A stretch of 64,000 bases of DNA from Muscardinus avellanarius (Eukaryota > Chordata > Mammalia > Rodentia > Gliridae). The stretch lies in the NCBI GenBank assembly GCA_963383645.1, contig OY726576.1, positions 9,228,102-9,292,101 on the forward strand, read 5' to 3'. Shown in pieces: positions 22,576 to 33,354 of the stretch (position 1 is its first letter; every line of letters starts with the position of its first letter). Under the pieces are notes generated by a model. The model did not search any database and had not been told where the DNA came from. It saw nothing but the letters and a program-made list of their open reading frames with translations. The position numbers were made by a program, and so were the translations under genes.

Positions 22576-23634
22576 TCCCTGTGGTTATGTTTCTGAGGCA
22601 TGGCTCATATTCACACTGGCTAGAAACCTTTATGTTGATTAGATGAGCCGTGTGCTGGGGAGATTTCTGGCATGTGCTCAGGGTGGCAGGTTTTTTATTG
22701 CTGGAGCAGAGGAACCTGACACCTGGGGCCTCTTATGGAGGTCAAGACAACTACTGATTACTGTTTGGTGGATAAATATGTTAGGTCTTAGTAAATGGAC
22801 CATCTTCTTGAGGGATACTGGGTGAACAGCAGATCTAGGGACTATCAGGAGATTGTCCTGTGTTTGCTCTGTGGGGTTTTTGTCTAAGACCCTTCTTTTT
22901 CCTATCCCCGCAGTCCAACAGAGCTGGGCTATTTCTAGAGAGAGAGGCAGGAGTAGTGCCAGGGAGCCCACCAGCAACTCACCTGGCTGCCACCAGGACT
23001 TGATTCCAGAAGCACAGATGCTCTGAAGCAGGATGTGTACCCACTGCCCTTCACACCCCACCCTACAGGCTGGGGAAAATCCATATTTTGAACCTCAGTG
23101 GACGCGCAGGTGGCAGGATGGGCACCTCAGCCTTGCTATTTAGAGAGTGATCAGGGTCCAGCAACTTGGATCTGAGCCGAGTGTGCCAGAGATGCAGAAA
23201 CCTGGAACCTGCCCCAGTCCTGCCCAGTCAGGACTCATGGAGGATTTCTTTATACCCTTCCCAGAGCTCAGCTTTAGGAAGCAATTCCTTAGGGCCTCTA
23301 TTTTGTCTCTGAAATGAGGGCTTATGTCTCCCTCCCTGGCAGTTCTCTTACTGCCAGGATTTGGAAAGAACATGTCTTAGAACTTTTTGTATAGTATTCA
23401 GAGCTTTTCTGAGAAGAACCAAGAGTAGTTCATAGAAAACCCACAATTCCTTTGAAGGCTCTTGTTTCATCTAGAAGTGCATGTGAATTTTGTACTCAGT
23501 TGCATGGTACACTGAAGTTCACATTGACATCAGATGATTTGCATTTTACCTCCCAGATCTTTGAAATGAATCGATGTTTCAGAATGGCCTATTTGGTTCC
23601 CTCCTCAACTCCGGTGTGATTTGGAAGAGTCTGT
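22576..23634. other. Unassigned sequence
   Basis: Nothing recognised. The 127-residue minus-strand frame at 22678-23061 shows no known domain. Confidence 0.45.
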
Positions 23635-23870
23635 TGAAGGCTCCATTCGCTGTTGGCAAGTAGTAGAATCTTTCAGAGGTGGGCCTGATGGGATAAGGTA
23701 GATGCCTGGGGTGTGCCCTTGAAGGGGATTTGGGAGATCTCAGCCTTTTTTCTTTATTATTTCCGCTTCCTGGCTGCCAGGAGGTGATCTGCCATGTTCA
23801 CCTCCACGATCCCCACCACGATGTTCTGTGTCGCCACATGTCCAAATGGAAAACGATCTTGAGTGATCAC
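23635..23870 (+). mobile_element. ERVL/MaLR-like LTR fragment
   Basis: The order GTGTGCCCTTGAAGGGGATT, TTTCCGCTTCCTGGCTGCCA, GGAGGTGATCTGCCATGTTC and CACGATGTTCTGTGTCGCCA matches a widespread mammalian LTR of the MaLR type. The stretch imitates a splice-flanked exon (see rejected items). Confidence 0.6.
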
Positions 23871-24285
23871 AAGAGTGTAAGTGGCCTGTCACTTAAGAGA
23901 TGTTGTTACGCAGCTCTGGTCTTATCATTCTAGTTGACTATTTAAACAGCTGCCAGAGGCTAGAGTCCCCTGTAAGGAAGGGAGGGGACCAACGTTCATC
24001 CCACAGGGCAATCACTGCTGTGACTAGCCCGCGAATGTCCTTGAGCACCAAGTGCCTCTTAGATGGGGAGACTGGGACTCTTCTGTAATCACCTGCAATG
24101 ACCTGGTTTTGGGGAAGGTGACCTCCATTCGGGCCACAGAAAACCTAGCTGTTTAATTAGTGTGTAAATTAATCAGGATCTTTTTGTTGTTAACATGTGT
24201 GAGAATGGTTTTATTTAAAAAATAAGAAAAATTAGCAATCTGGCTATTTTTGTTTAAAAAGCCTACCTTTAATGGTGTTGTGTGT
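23871..24285. other. Unassigned sequence
   Basis: Nothing recognised. Confidence 0.5.
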
Positions 24286-24461
24286 TGAATTCTACCTCTA
24301 AGGTACACTCTCCAATTCTATTTTATTCTTTATTTTGAAACAGGGACTCACTAAGTTTCAGAGGGCCTCACTAAGTAGCTGAAGCTGGTCTTGAACCTGC
24401 GATCCCCCTATCTCAGCCTCCCATATTCCGGGGTTACAAGTGTGTACCACTACTCCCAGCA
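24286..24461 (-). mobile_element. B1-dID SINE, truncated right half
   Basis: ATTCTACCTCTAAGGTACAC, GAAACAGGGACTCACTAAGT and GTGTGTACCACTACTCCCAG; part of the ID half is missing. Confidence 0.88.
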
Positions 24462-24879
24462 GAATATTACATTTTAATGAACTAGAAAGAAATACAAAAT
24501 CTATACAGCATTAATTAAATATACAGATGAGTAACCATTGCATTGTACCATGGCAATTGTCAACTAGTTAAGAACAATTTATTGGACTATTAATACAGAA
24601 TGAATACTGTGCATATATTATTTAAAATATTGTTTTCTTTCTTTTAAATCGGGGTTCTTGAGTCAAAGTTGCCAGGAGGAAAGCACATTTGCTTCCTTTT
24701 ACCCCGTTTCCTCCTTTTTAGCTTGTTTTCCTCTCTGTGTCCCTTCTAGCCCAACCCGGCTGAGAATGCAGGCACCGTAGTGAAAGCTGGCCTCTTTCAG
24801 GGAGTTTGGAAATAAGCCCTGAGAACTTGTAATGAAATTTCTTCCAATGTAACTATTTTTATTAGTTAATTTATTTATT
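24462..24879. other. Unassigned sequence
   Basis: Nothing recognised. Confidence 0.5.
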
Positions 24880-25040
24880 TTTGTAGTGCTTGGAACTAAA
24901 CCCAGGGCCTTGAGCATGCTAGGCAAGCACTCTACCACTGAGCCATAGCCCAGCCCTGCTGTATTATACTATGAGACAGAGTCTTGCTAAGGTGTCCAGG
25001 CCTCTGAGCCTCTTGCCTCGGCCTCCCAGGTAGATGAGAT
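24880..25040 (-). mobile_element. ID-rich SINE, older subtype
   Basis: The ID-like half keeps the ancestral core: AACCCAGGGCCTTGAGCATG, GGCAAGCACTCTACCACTGA and GCCATAGCCCAGCCCT. The standard squirrel SINEs here have a shorter right half without the GCAAGCAC block. A diverged B1 part follows. Confidence 0.85.
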
Positions 25041-25306
25041 GTGTCAGGATGATTTTTATTGTCCTAAGAACCCACTCTGAGTGATAAACAGTATATCTAA
25101 TATGAGTAGCCTTTTTTTTATTACTGTGATGAGTTCCTCATTCTCTGCAATGTTGACTGACAACACTTAGCTATGGAATTCCTGAGAAGTTTTCATTTAA
25201 ACACGTTGGAATTGATGCTTCCTGAGTTCCCTAAGAGCAAAGTGGTGAGAAGCTGAGGCTGAAAATCCCTCAGTCTATAAGCACAGGAAAAGCAGCGACG
25301 TGGAAG

Positions 25307-25351
<45 letters not shown>

Positions 25352-26279
25352 TCATGTTCAATGGTGGTGATATTTTCTGTTGGTTTAGACAAATGCCTAT
25401 CATTGTTTATAAGTAGTCCCAAGGACTCTCTTTATTGATATCAAGATTCAGAGGAACATGCTTTTTTGTTTTTTCCTAAAGAGAGTTGAAGAAGATAAAC
25501 AATCAGGCCAACATAGCCCAGTGTTTTGGAAAGTCACCCAGTAGTGTCCTCAAGCCTGAGGAAATGTCACTTTCCCAAGATTTTTCAGGGAAGCCCTTGG
25601 TCCCTCCTTTCCTGAAAGGAACAGTGGGGCTAAGAGGGCTTCCTCTGCCTCTGCCGTAACAAGTCAGTGACAAGCGGAAACCCCGTAGCCTGAGCACAAG
25701 ATCTGCAGAAATCTGCCAGCATAACCAGCTGGCCTATGTCTGTTGAGGTCCCCAACAGCCCATTGTCCTGCAAATCATTTCCCAGGCTTCCAGGTTCCAT
25801 GAGCCTTAGGGACAAGCCCCTTGAGCAGAGACTTACAGAAAGCCCGTGCTGTGGTAGGTTCCTAGGGAGAGAGCACATTTCAAGCACAGCTGCATATTTT
25901 CAAAGCATCCCTGTTCTTGCAGCCCACAGGCCCCTTGCCCGACTTGTTAAGCCTTTCCCAAGAGCCTGGCTCTTTTGCCCTTAGGCAGAGCAATTCCTAC
26001 CAGGTCCAAGCTCTGTGTGTTGTTGACCTATTCACTACCATTTTCTTCTCTCTGGCCACTCGACACAGACTAGCTGTTTGGCAAAAACTCCTCACAATAT
26101 AGATGCTCATTTTGTGTAACACATGGTTGGAAAATGTGCAATGGTAAGTGTGAATCAGCAAAAGTGGCCTGAGATAAGCTGGCACCTATATTTTCTCCTC
26201 TGTTCCCTCTTTCTCCATGCCGTCTATCCTTTCTTCCTTTGTTCTTAGGATACCCCAAGAGCTCTGCATCCATGCTTCT
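25041..26279. other. Unassigned sequence with a (TG)n
   Basis: A (TG)n microsatellite at 25309-25350 is the only clear feature. No SINE abuts it. Open frames here have no recognisable domain. Confidence 0.5.
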
Positions 26280-26405
26280 TGGCAGCATAATTTGCATACG
26301 GTAAAACAGATGAATCTTAAGTGTACAGCTGGGTGGTGTGGCCATCAGGCTGATGGAGAGAACATTCCTACTACTCTCAAAGGTTCTCTCATGGCCCTTT
26401 TATTT
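26280..26405 (-). mobile_element. Old L1 3' UTR fragment, antisense
   Basis: ATAATTTGCATACGGTAAAA, CTTAAGTGTACAGCTGGGTG and GAACATTCCTACTACTCTCA follow the order of the antisense old L1 3' UTR. Diverged. Confidence 0.55.
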
Positions 26406-26414
26406 TAAATTTAT

Positions 26415-26540
26415 TTGATACTGGCTACTGAACCCAAGGGCAATCTACTTTAAAGCTACACCCCCAGCACTTTTATTTTGAAACAGGGGCTCAATAAGTT
26501 GCTGAGGTTGGCTTAGAACCTGTGACCCTCCTGTCTTACC
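26415..26540 (-). mobile_element. B1-dID SINE, truncated
   Basis: TGAACCCAAGGGCAATCTAC, GAAACAGGGGCTCAATAAGT and GTGACCCTCCTGTCTTACC; the B1 end is lost. Confidence 0.82.
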
Positions 26541-26589
26541 TTCTTTTTCATTATAATTATTTATTATTAAAATATTTTTATTTTTTATT

Positions 26590-26765
26590 TTTATGTGGAA
26601 CATATTGAAAATGGCATACATTCACACAGTGCTTGGTGCTCTCCTCCACCCCACTTCCCCTTCCCCTCCCAACAATGAGTGTCCAGGTTGACTATGCTAC
26701 ATTCATACTTTTACACATATTCGAATGTAGTTCCTTCATTAATGAACCTCAGCCTTCTTTTTTAT
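26590..26765 (-). mobile_element. Young-lineage L1, 3' UTR stub, antisense
   Basis: It mirrors the 3' UTR of the intact L1 at 55.97-56.22 kb: ACATATTGAAAATGGCATAC, a C-rich tract (complement of the G-rich tract), GTGTCCAGGTTGACTATGCT and TTTTACACATATTCGAATGT. Only about 175 bp remain, so it is a very short 5'-truncated insertion of the same lineage. Confidence 0.75.
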
Positions 26766-26774
26766 TCTTTTTTA

Positions 26775-26926
26775 TTCTCAGTCCTATTTTTTATTCTTTA
26801 TTTTGAAGCGGGGGTCTCACTGAGTTGCAGAGGGCCTCAGTAAGTAGTTGAGGCTGGCTGTGAACCTGGATCCTCTGTCTCAGCCTCCCGAATACTGGGA
26901 TTACCAGTGTGTACTCCCATGCTCGG
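26775..26926 (-). mobile_element. B1-dID SINE, right half missing
   Basis: GTCTCACTGAGTTGCAGAGG, AGTAGTTGAGGCTGGCTGTG and GTGTGTACTCCCATGCTCGG. Confidence 0.87.
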
Positions 26927-27574
26927 TTCTCATGTTTCTTTCAATCAACATAATGTTTTTGTTTTTTGAGAATCAGATGGTACCTTTAAAAATATTTTTA
27001 ACCAAATTATCTGGAACCCCTGGCCCTGGGCTGCTGAGCATTTCTCTGAGCCAGTATTAGACTCCCATCCTCAATGGGGGTACAAGGTGATGGGAGGCCT
27101 GGACAGAGAAGAGGAGAGGGCTCAGGCACAGAAACAACTGGTGAGGCTGCTCCTTCCTCCTGCCACCCTGGCTGGCCCCTTTGTGCTCCTTGTCTGAGCC
27201 TTCACAGTTTTCTTCAAAATTAAACCAGTAGAATTCCTGCAGTTCCCAGAGAAGGAGTGCTGCTAAACCCAGGGCCGCAGAGCCTAGAGAAGGCCCAGAG
27301 TCCGAGACCACCCACTAGAGGTCCTGCCCTCTGAGGGCTCTGCCTTGGCTCCTCAGAACTGGAGGCCTCCAGGTCTCCAGTGCCCGGCCAGTCTAGGGAG
27401 TCCCCTCCCTTTTGTTTTCTTCTAATTCTTTCAAACCCAGGAGCCTGCATCTGGGTCCCTCCCCTTCCTTTAACAAAAGCCAGGAATGGGACTGTTGATT
27501 TTCTTTTCCCCAGCAGCTTCCCTGTGGCCTGGCCAAGGCCGGAGACCAAAGAACACAAAGGCCTTCTCTGGCAG
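26927..27574. other. Unassigned, GC-richer sequence
   Basis: Slightly GC-rich with several overlapping open frames (for example minus strand 27220-27558), none with a recognisable domain. These look like chance frames in GC-rich DNA. Confidence 0.45.
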
Positions 27575-28060
27575 GTAGTCTAATCTCCTTGTTTGGCTTA
27601 CAAAGCCTCCTATAACTTGGCCCACCTCCCTCCCTCTCTGGTCTTACCTTGTACTCTTTCTTTTTCCGCATGAGAAGGTCATTAGCTGACACTTTCATGT
27701 TTTTTTAAATTTTTATACTTTTATTGTTGCAGTGTAATCCCTCAGTCCCTACATTCCAAGCCTGGCCACCTCACTGTTCCTTGAACACTCTGGGCTCTTC
27801 CTTCCTTAGGGCCTTCACACCAGATAGTGCTCTTGTCTGTATTGTACTTTTCCTTGGTCTTTCCTTGGCTGACTCTTCATTCACATCTTAACTTACTTGT
27901 CTACTCCATAGCCATGTAAAAAAAACTACGGTGTAGACTCTTTTTCTACCACTAGCTTTTTTTTTTTCCTAGCTCACTTATTTGCATATTTATTCCTCTA
28001 TTATCTTGTTCTCCAAATATTCTGTTGCCATGTCTGTTAGAGGAAGAAAGTGAGGATTCA
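27575..28060 (+). mobile_element. L2 LINE fragment
   Basis: Matches the 3' part of the ancient L2 (CR1-like) LINE: ACAAAGCCTCCTATAACTTG, CCTCCCTCTCTGGTCTTACC, CTTCCTTAGGGCCTTCACAC and CTTGGCTGACTCTTCATTCA appear in the expected order. No open frame. Confidence 0.75.
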
Positions 28061-29562
28061 GCCACCTAATATTTACTGGAGTGATCCTCCACCCAACTTC
28101 TACCTGAAAACCCACATGCATCTTACTGTGGCTCTTGGGAGAAATCATTCTTCAAGCCCTGAGCACAGATCAATTTGCTTCCTCCTAATGAGGCATCTCT
28201 GGGCCGAAGCAGTCCCAAATGAATCAGCAAACGCTCGACACTGTAGAGGTTACTGCAGGTAACGCCGATCAGATATGATGGCTCACACTTGCCTCCCCGA
28301 GACACTGTTTGTATCAAACATTTCTTACACATTCAAAAAGTCCTGAAAAATGATCCTTTTTTGGGCCAAAGAGATGGATCATTCCTAAGGAGGTAGTTCC
28401 TAACATGTTTATGTCTCATAAATGGACTTTATAAATGACATGGACATCATAAATGATATAAAGGCCTTGGCTTCCCATTTATAATAAGTATGTTTTTCAA
28501 ACATACCATTACTATGTCTCTAGCCAAGGCTTCAAAGAGAAGGGAATCCAAACCATGATAGTAGTGCTAAAGTTGATGTTTCAGTGACTCCGACTGTATG
28601 TCTGTCTTTTTATGGGCTTCATTAAGTCCTATCATAACATCTTTTTTTCTAACTTTTTAAAAACTTGTTTGGACACTTTGAATTTTTAAAATAACCAATA
28701 GTTCATATCAGAAAAAAAGCGTAACAAACTAAAAAGCAAGAAGATCACTGAGAAACGTACTGACAAGACTGGCAGCCTGGTTTTCACAGTATTAAGTACG
28801 TAGGGATCAGTGTTCAGAGGGGAGCATTTTCCGAAGGGTTTTACTCCTCCTGAGTTCTTCGTGGACCTGGAATAATTATAGCTATTGATTGTTCAGGAAT
28901 AATCTGGGGATTTACAGAAAATGACTGCTTAAAATACGAAATGAAACCTCAAAGATGAACCAGTTCCCTAGGGTAAAGAGGTGGATAAAATGCACATGGA
29001 TAACTTTATGAAGGCCAACTAAAGTATCAGGAAGGTGTGACTTCAAAGACACTGCAGCTCTTTAAAACTCTCAGTGCTGATCCTGGAAGAGTCAACCTAA
29101 ATCCTTTTATATTATGGTAAGTAGCCTATGGCCTTAAATGTCTTGTCTGAATTCCAGCGTGACAGGTTATTGTAATCTACTGGAGTACTGACTTCGAAAG
29201 TGGTTTGGAATCAGGGAAGAAACGATTGGATTTCTGCTTTAAGGTTTACATTTGATAAGAGCCATAGACAGGACAGAAAATATTGATAGACTTTGTTCTA
29301 GTAAAAGCTTCGTCTCTTTGTCATTTCTGCAGAATTACAGGTCATTATCAGCACCAATCCATGCGACCGAATTTTCAATACAAACACTTTGTCCGATAGC
29401 TTTGCTATTTTATGAGGCAATTTTACCAAGTGACACCAAGCAATTAAAAGTTATCACAGAAAATCAATCTGCTCAGTTAATCTTGCCTCTTCTAAACTCA
29501 GAAGGGACTTCGTGAGGATTTGTTTCTCAGCCTCACTGTCAGCCATCAGAAACAGGTTCTCA
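28061..29562. other. Unassigned sequence
   Basis: No gene, RNA or repeat recognised. An 87-residue frame at 29252-29515 has no identifiable domain. Confidence 0.45.
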
Positions 29563-29766
29563 GACGTTAGGAGTCAGCAGATTTTTTTGGTGATCAATAT
29601 AGTAAACATTTTGGCTTTCTGGGACAAATGGTCTCTACTGCAACTATTTAATTCTGCTTTGGTAGTGCATAAGCAGCAATAGCTAAAATGTAAATTAATG
29701 GACAATGATGTGCTCCAGGGCAACTTTATTTATAATAACTGCTGCAACCTCCAGGCTGTTGGCCAG
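29563..29766 (+). mobile_element. hAT-Charlie-type DNA transposon remnant
   Basis: GGAGTCAGCAGATTTTTTTG, TAGTAAACATTTTGGCTTTC, ATGGTCTCTACTGCAACTAT and GGGCAACTTTATTTATAATA match the same non-autonomous hAT family as the copy at 57.2 kb. Confidence 0.75.
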
Positions 29767-30224
29767 GGCTGGAAAACCCTTATGTTAGAGCCCGATGGAC
29801 GAGTCCTGCATGACATTTTAGGGAGTGTGAAAATTAGAAAATGTCAAATTTGGAGAATAGAATGGCAAAAATTTGGGGGGAAAGTACCCCAAAGCAAATC
29901 AAACAAGACACCTAGAAGTTATGTTTTACCTGAAAATAGTCTTGCTAATGTAATTTTTTTTAAGTCTAGGAAATATGTTTCTTTCCTCAAAAGAATATTT
30001 ATAGGAAATCTCAGTGTATAAAAAGATGATGAGGGAATTGCTATATTTGAAGGGTGAGGAATGGACCACTCATCTTCTCATTGGCTCTCTCAACAGACCC
30101 CTAATAATATATCTTAAAAGAATCCCCTGTTCCACTAAAATAAAAAAAAAATCTTTCCTCTAATTAGTGTTATAAAAGATTCCGCAAGTAAAAATAAGGA
30201 TGATCAGTTACATTTAAACTTCAG
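29767..30224. other. Unassigned sequence
   Basis: Nothing recognised. Confidence 0.5.
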
Positions 30225-30240
30225 ATCAACTCCTACTTTT

Positions 30241-30439
30241 TTTTTTTTTTTTTTTTTTTTGGTACTGGGGTTCCTGGAAGCCCTTCTACCTCTGGGCTCC
30301 ACTCCCAGACACCTGTTTTGTATTTTTATTTGGAAACAGGGTCTCAAGCCAGCGCATGCGCCTGGCTTCGAACCTGCGCGATCCTCCTGTCTCTGCCTCC
30401 CAAACGCGGGGATTATAAGCGTGCGCCACCACGCCCGGC
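30241..30439 (-). mobile_element. SINE, variant subtype, with a 16-bp TSD
   Basis: Minus-strand copy with poly-T first, GGTTCCTGGAAGCCCTTCTA, GGAAACAGGGTCTCAAGCCA and GTGCGCCACCACGCCCGGC. Direct repeats ATCAACTCCTACTTTT flank it (30225-30240 and 30440-30455), which is clear evidence of L1-type insertion and a young age. Confidence 0.97.
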
Positions 30440-30595
30440 ATCAACTCCTACTTTTTAGTATAAGCATGTTATATGCAATATTTGAAACATACATATAGTA
30501 AAAAAAAAAAAAAACCTCACTCATTATTGATTAGAAATTCAAATTTAACTGGTCATCCTTTATTCAACAAGCTAAATAAAAGCTAACTTTATTTA

Positions 30596-30750
30596 GCCCT
30601 CCAGTGCCTCAGCTTGCTTATTTACAGAATGGGGGAAATTATAGTACCTATGAAATAGGATTGTTTCAAGTCCTAAAGAGATTAATGTTAGTATTTAATC
30701 CACAAAAACACATGGAAAAGATCCTGGAACATAGTGAAGACTATATTACT
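30596..30750 (+). mobile_element. MIR SINE
   Basis: Sense MIR: CTCAGCTTGCTTATTTACAG, AATGGGGGAAATTATAGTAC, CTATGAAATAGGATTGTTTC and TGGAACATAGTGAAGACTA. Confidence 0.8.
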
Positions 30751-31020
30751 ATCTATTAACTTTTATTTATTATGTTATTCACTAATTATGTTTTATTATG
30801 TTATATTTTATTTATATTTGTTATATTTTATGTCATATATGTTATATGTTATATTTACGTTATATTTATTTATATTTATGTTATATTTTATTTATATATT
30901 ATGTTTTATTTATTATGTTATTAGCTAATTATGTTTTATTAGCTATTATGTTATTAGCTTTATTATGTTATTAGCTAATTAATATTACCAATAGCAATAT
31001 TAGGTCTAAGTAATAGAAAT
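30751..31020. repeat. TTATATTTTATT low-complexity tract
   Basis: Irregular short-period AT repeat (TTATGTTA / TATATTTTATTTATA units). Confidence 0.9.
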
Positions 31021-31159
31021 AATACCTAATGACTGATGTCATTATTAAGGATAAATTGTGTCCCCCTCCAAATTCATATGTTCAAACTCTTAATTCCCAA
31101 TGTGACTCTAAAGATGTAATTGATTAAATAAAGTTTTGCTAAGGTTTTGTTATTTTTTA

Positions 31160-31202
<43 letters not shown>

Positions 31203-31420
31203 GTGTGGGTTTTTTTGGTGGTGGTACTGGGGTTCCTGGAAGCCCTTCTACCTCCGGGATGCACTCCCACGGGCTACACTCCCAGACCTATTTTTTTTTA
31301 ACATTTTTTTATGTGGAAACAGAGTCTCTTAAGCCAGAGAGGCTGGCTCCGAACCAGCACGATCCTCCTGTCTCCGCCTCCCAAGCGCGGGGATTACAAG
31401 CGTGCGCCACTACGCCCGGC
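31160..31420 (-). mobile_element. SINE, variant subtype, with an (ATT)n tail and 18-bp TSD
   Basis: Minus-strand copy. An (ATT)n run at 31159-31202 is its tail. Direct repeats AGGTTTTGTTATTTTTTA flank the whole unit (31142-31159 and 31421-31438), so the microsatellite lies inside the insertion and grew from the tail. Confidence 0.97.
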
Positions 31421-31481
31421 AGGTTTTGTTATTTTTTAAAAACAAAGATGGGACCCTAATCCGATACTCCTGTCCTTATGA

Positions 31482-31612
31482 GCTGGGTGTGGTGGTGCGT
31501 GCCTGTGCTGAGGAGGCTGAAACAGCAGGATCGCAGGTTGGAAGGCCAGCATGCAGTAACAGTTGAGACTCTGAGGGCTGGAGGTGTCGTTCAGTGGCAG
31601 AACAACCCCTCA
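31482..31612 (+). mobile_element. B1-dID SINE, degenerate
   Basis: GCTGGGTGTGGTGGTGCGTG, AGGAGGCTGAAACAGCAGGA, and an ID-like half GGCTGGAGGTGTCGTTCAGT. The middle is shortened. Confidence 0.75.
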
Positions 31613-31965
31613 AAGAGGAAAGTAAAAGAGGGCGAAGCAGCGGGATAGTGGGTGGGCAGAGGGAAGGCCGGGGGGGACACTGTGGGAGCTGGCTGTCAGC
31701 GGACTGTGGAGCCTCGGCCTCCAGGGAGGCCGAGCCCTCTCGTGCCTGCATTGCAATAGTTATCCTCCACACCCGGGAGAAAATAAATTTCTGTTGTTTA
31801 AGCCAGCCACGATATATTTCCATTCTCCACTTCAGAAAGTCAGGTGTTATTTTAGGTTTGGGTTAAAAATTATTATACTAAGTTGATCTGATTATTTATT
31901 CTATTAAACCCACCCTGACAATTCTCACTTTTGTCTTGTGTGTGGGGGGGGTGCATGCACACGTG

Positions 31966-32024
31966 CGTGTGTATTACTGGGATTGAACCCAGAAGCATTC
32001 TACCTCTGAGCTACACTCCAGCCC
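31966..32024 (-). mobile_element. ID-type SINE half
   Basis: GGGATTGAACCCAGAAGCAT and CTACACTCCAGCCCT; no B1 half. Confidence 0.85.
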
Positions 32025-32025
32025 T

Positions 32026-32070
32026 ATGTATGTATGTATGTATGTATGTATGTATGTATGTATGTATGTA
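32026..32070. repeat. (ATGT)n microsatellite between two SINEs
   Basis: A tetranucleotide run between an ID half and the tail of the next minus-strand SINE. Confidence 0.95.
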
Positions 32071-32079
32071 TTATATATT

Positions 32080-32283
32080 TATTTAGTGGCCCTGGGATTG
32101 ACCCAGGGACATTCTACCTCTGAGCTACACTCCCAGCTGATTTTTTACTCTTAATTTTGAAACAGGGTCTCACTGAGTTGCAAAGGGCTTCCCTAAGTAG
32201 TAGTTGAGGCTGTCCTCTAACCATGATTCTCCTGTCTCAGCCTCCCAAGTACTAGGATTAAGAGCATGTGCCACTACGGCCAG
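32080..32283 (-). mobile_element. B1-dID SINE
   Basis: GGGATTGACCCAGGGACATT, GAAACAGGGTCTCACTGAGT and CATGTGCCACTACGGCCAG. Confidence 0.92.
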
Positions 32284-32392
32284 AATTTTTTTTTTTTTTT
32301 TAAATAGGGTCTCACTAAGTTGTTGAGGTTGGCCTTGAACCTGCGATCCTCCTGTCTCAACCTCCCCAGTACTGGAATTACAGATGTGCCAG
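32284..32392 (-). mobile_element. B1-like SINE half
   Basis: Poly-T, GGGTCTCACTAAGTTGTTGA, GCGATCCTCCTGTCTCAACC; no ID half. Confidence 0.85.
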
Positions 32393-33354
32393 GAAGCCCT
32401 GCTTGTACTTCTTTTTAGCCTCATTCTTTTTTCATATTTGTATTTTGTTGCAGGTATACTGTGGTAACTGGTTTTGTGTGTGTGTGTGTGTAATTATCTT
32501 GTGCTTCCACAGATGGAAGGAGGTATCTTGTGGAAGTGGGGGGAAGTGAGGTTTTGGTCTAAAGCAGTACAATTCTAATCCACAGATGAAGTATTGCTGG
32601 TTTGTGTATTAAAATTCTGTTACTGAAAATTTTCTTTTCCCTTCTCTTGCCTCTGAGATTAATGTACATAGAGAGAGAGAGAGAGAGAGAGTGGGCATTT
32701 ACTTTAATTTTTCTTGGGTGGTATTCATTATTCTAGCTCGAATGGGCAGTTAATATAAAACTCATCAATATTCAGCGTGGAACGCGCATGTGCAGCGTCT
32801 TGGGGATGACGACATCGCGTCACTATTGCGCATGCGCTTCTGCTTTAGTCACATCATGTTGACATGTTAGCAAGTCTTTTTAAGTTATTTTCTGAGTTCC
32901 TTGGCATCTAAATAATCTTCCACTGCTTTCAAAGATATAAATTAATTTCCCCCCTTAGATGACACTCATAAAAAGCAGAATTTGCTTCCTAATAATGTGA
33001 GAGCGAGGCGGAGTGAGGTTGGATTGGCAGCGAGGTGACGTTGCCCCAGCAAAACTCCTGTCGATTTTGGGCATGTCTGAGGATTTCTATATTGTGCTAG
33101 ATTTTCAGTTCTTCACTCCCTCTGAGTGATAGAATTTTATAGGCACACCCTTGGCCGTTCAGTGCACAGAATGTCTTGTTTTGCAAGGCACTGATAATAT
33201 CTCTTCTCAGGTATGGGACTGGGCCTAAGAGGAGGCTTTAGCCAAAGGAATGTGGATAGACCTGGAAGGGGCCACTTGCAATCAGACTTTTTTGCTTATG
33301 TTATTTTTATTATATGCAAATAACACAATTTTTGTCTATTCTTAATATTGACCA
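32393..33354. other. Unassigned sequence with (TG)n, (GA)n and a CpG-dense pocket
   Basis: A short (TG)n at about 32475-32491 and a (GA)n at 32670-32692 are present. The CpG-dense pocket is listed separately. Nothing else is recognised. Confidence 0.5.
32773..32840. promoter_or_regulatory. CpG-dense pocket with NRF1-like palindromes and a CRE-like half site
   Basis: Nine CpGs fall within about 70 bp in otherwise CpG-poor DNA. GCGCATGCGC at 32828-32837 is the perfect palindromic NRF1 core; GCGCATGTGC at 32784-32793 is a near match. GGATGACGAC (about 32804) and CGCGTCAC supply CRE-like TGACG/CGTCA cores. A second smaller CpG cluster follows at about 33001-33065. Binding is inferred from motif only; a repeat-derived promoter is an alternative. 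Confidence 0.45.

Larger units (their letters stand above)
31035..31815 (+). mobile_element. MLT1-type MaLR LTR, interrupted by two SINEs
   Basis: The 5' part (31035-31140: GATAAATTGTGTCCCCCTCC, ATTCATATGTTCAAACTC) and 3' part (about 31740-31815: AAATAAATTTCTGTTGTTTA AGCC) are the ends of an MLT1-like LTR. The middle piece ATGGGACCCTAATCCGATAC sits at about 31446. Two SINEs (31160-31420 and 31482-31612) split it. Confidence 0.75.

Noticed and set aside
22678..23061. 127-residue minus-strand frame as a protein
   Set aside because: No known motif, low-complexity composition, and no supporting promoter or splice signals.
23755..23885. A possible exon: pyrimidine tract and TGCCAG acceptor, open 32 codons, then AGT|GTAAGT donor
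   Set aside because: The same words (CTTCCTGGCTGCCA, GAGGTGA, ATGATGTTCTG-like) occur in order in a common MaLR-type LTR, so the exon look is coincidental.
24890..24960. A tRNA gene (cloverleaf-like ID core)
   Set aside because: It is the tRNA-derived right half of a SINE; A- and B-box words are present but no intact tRNA ends are seen.
27057..27698. Overlapping minus-strand frames up to 112 residues as a host gene
   Set aside because: No domain, no consistent frame use and no splice context; GC-rich DNA gives long chance frames, and the end overlaps an L2 remnant.
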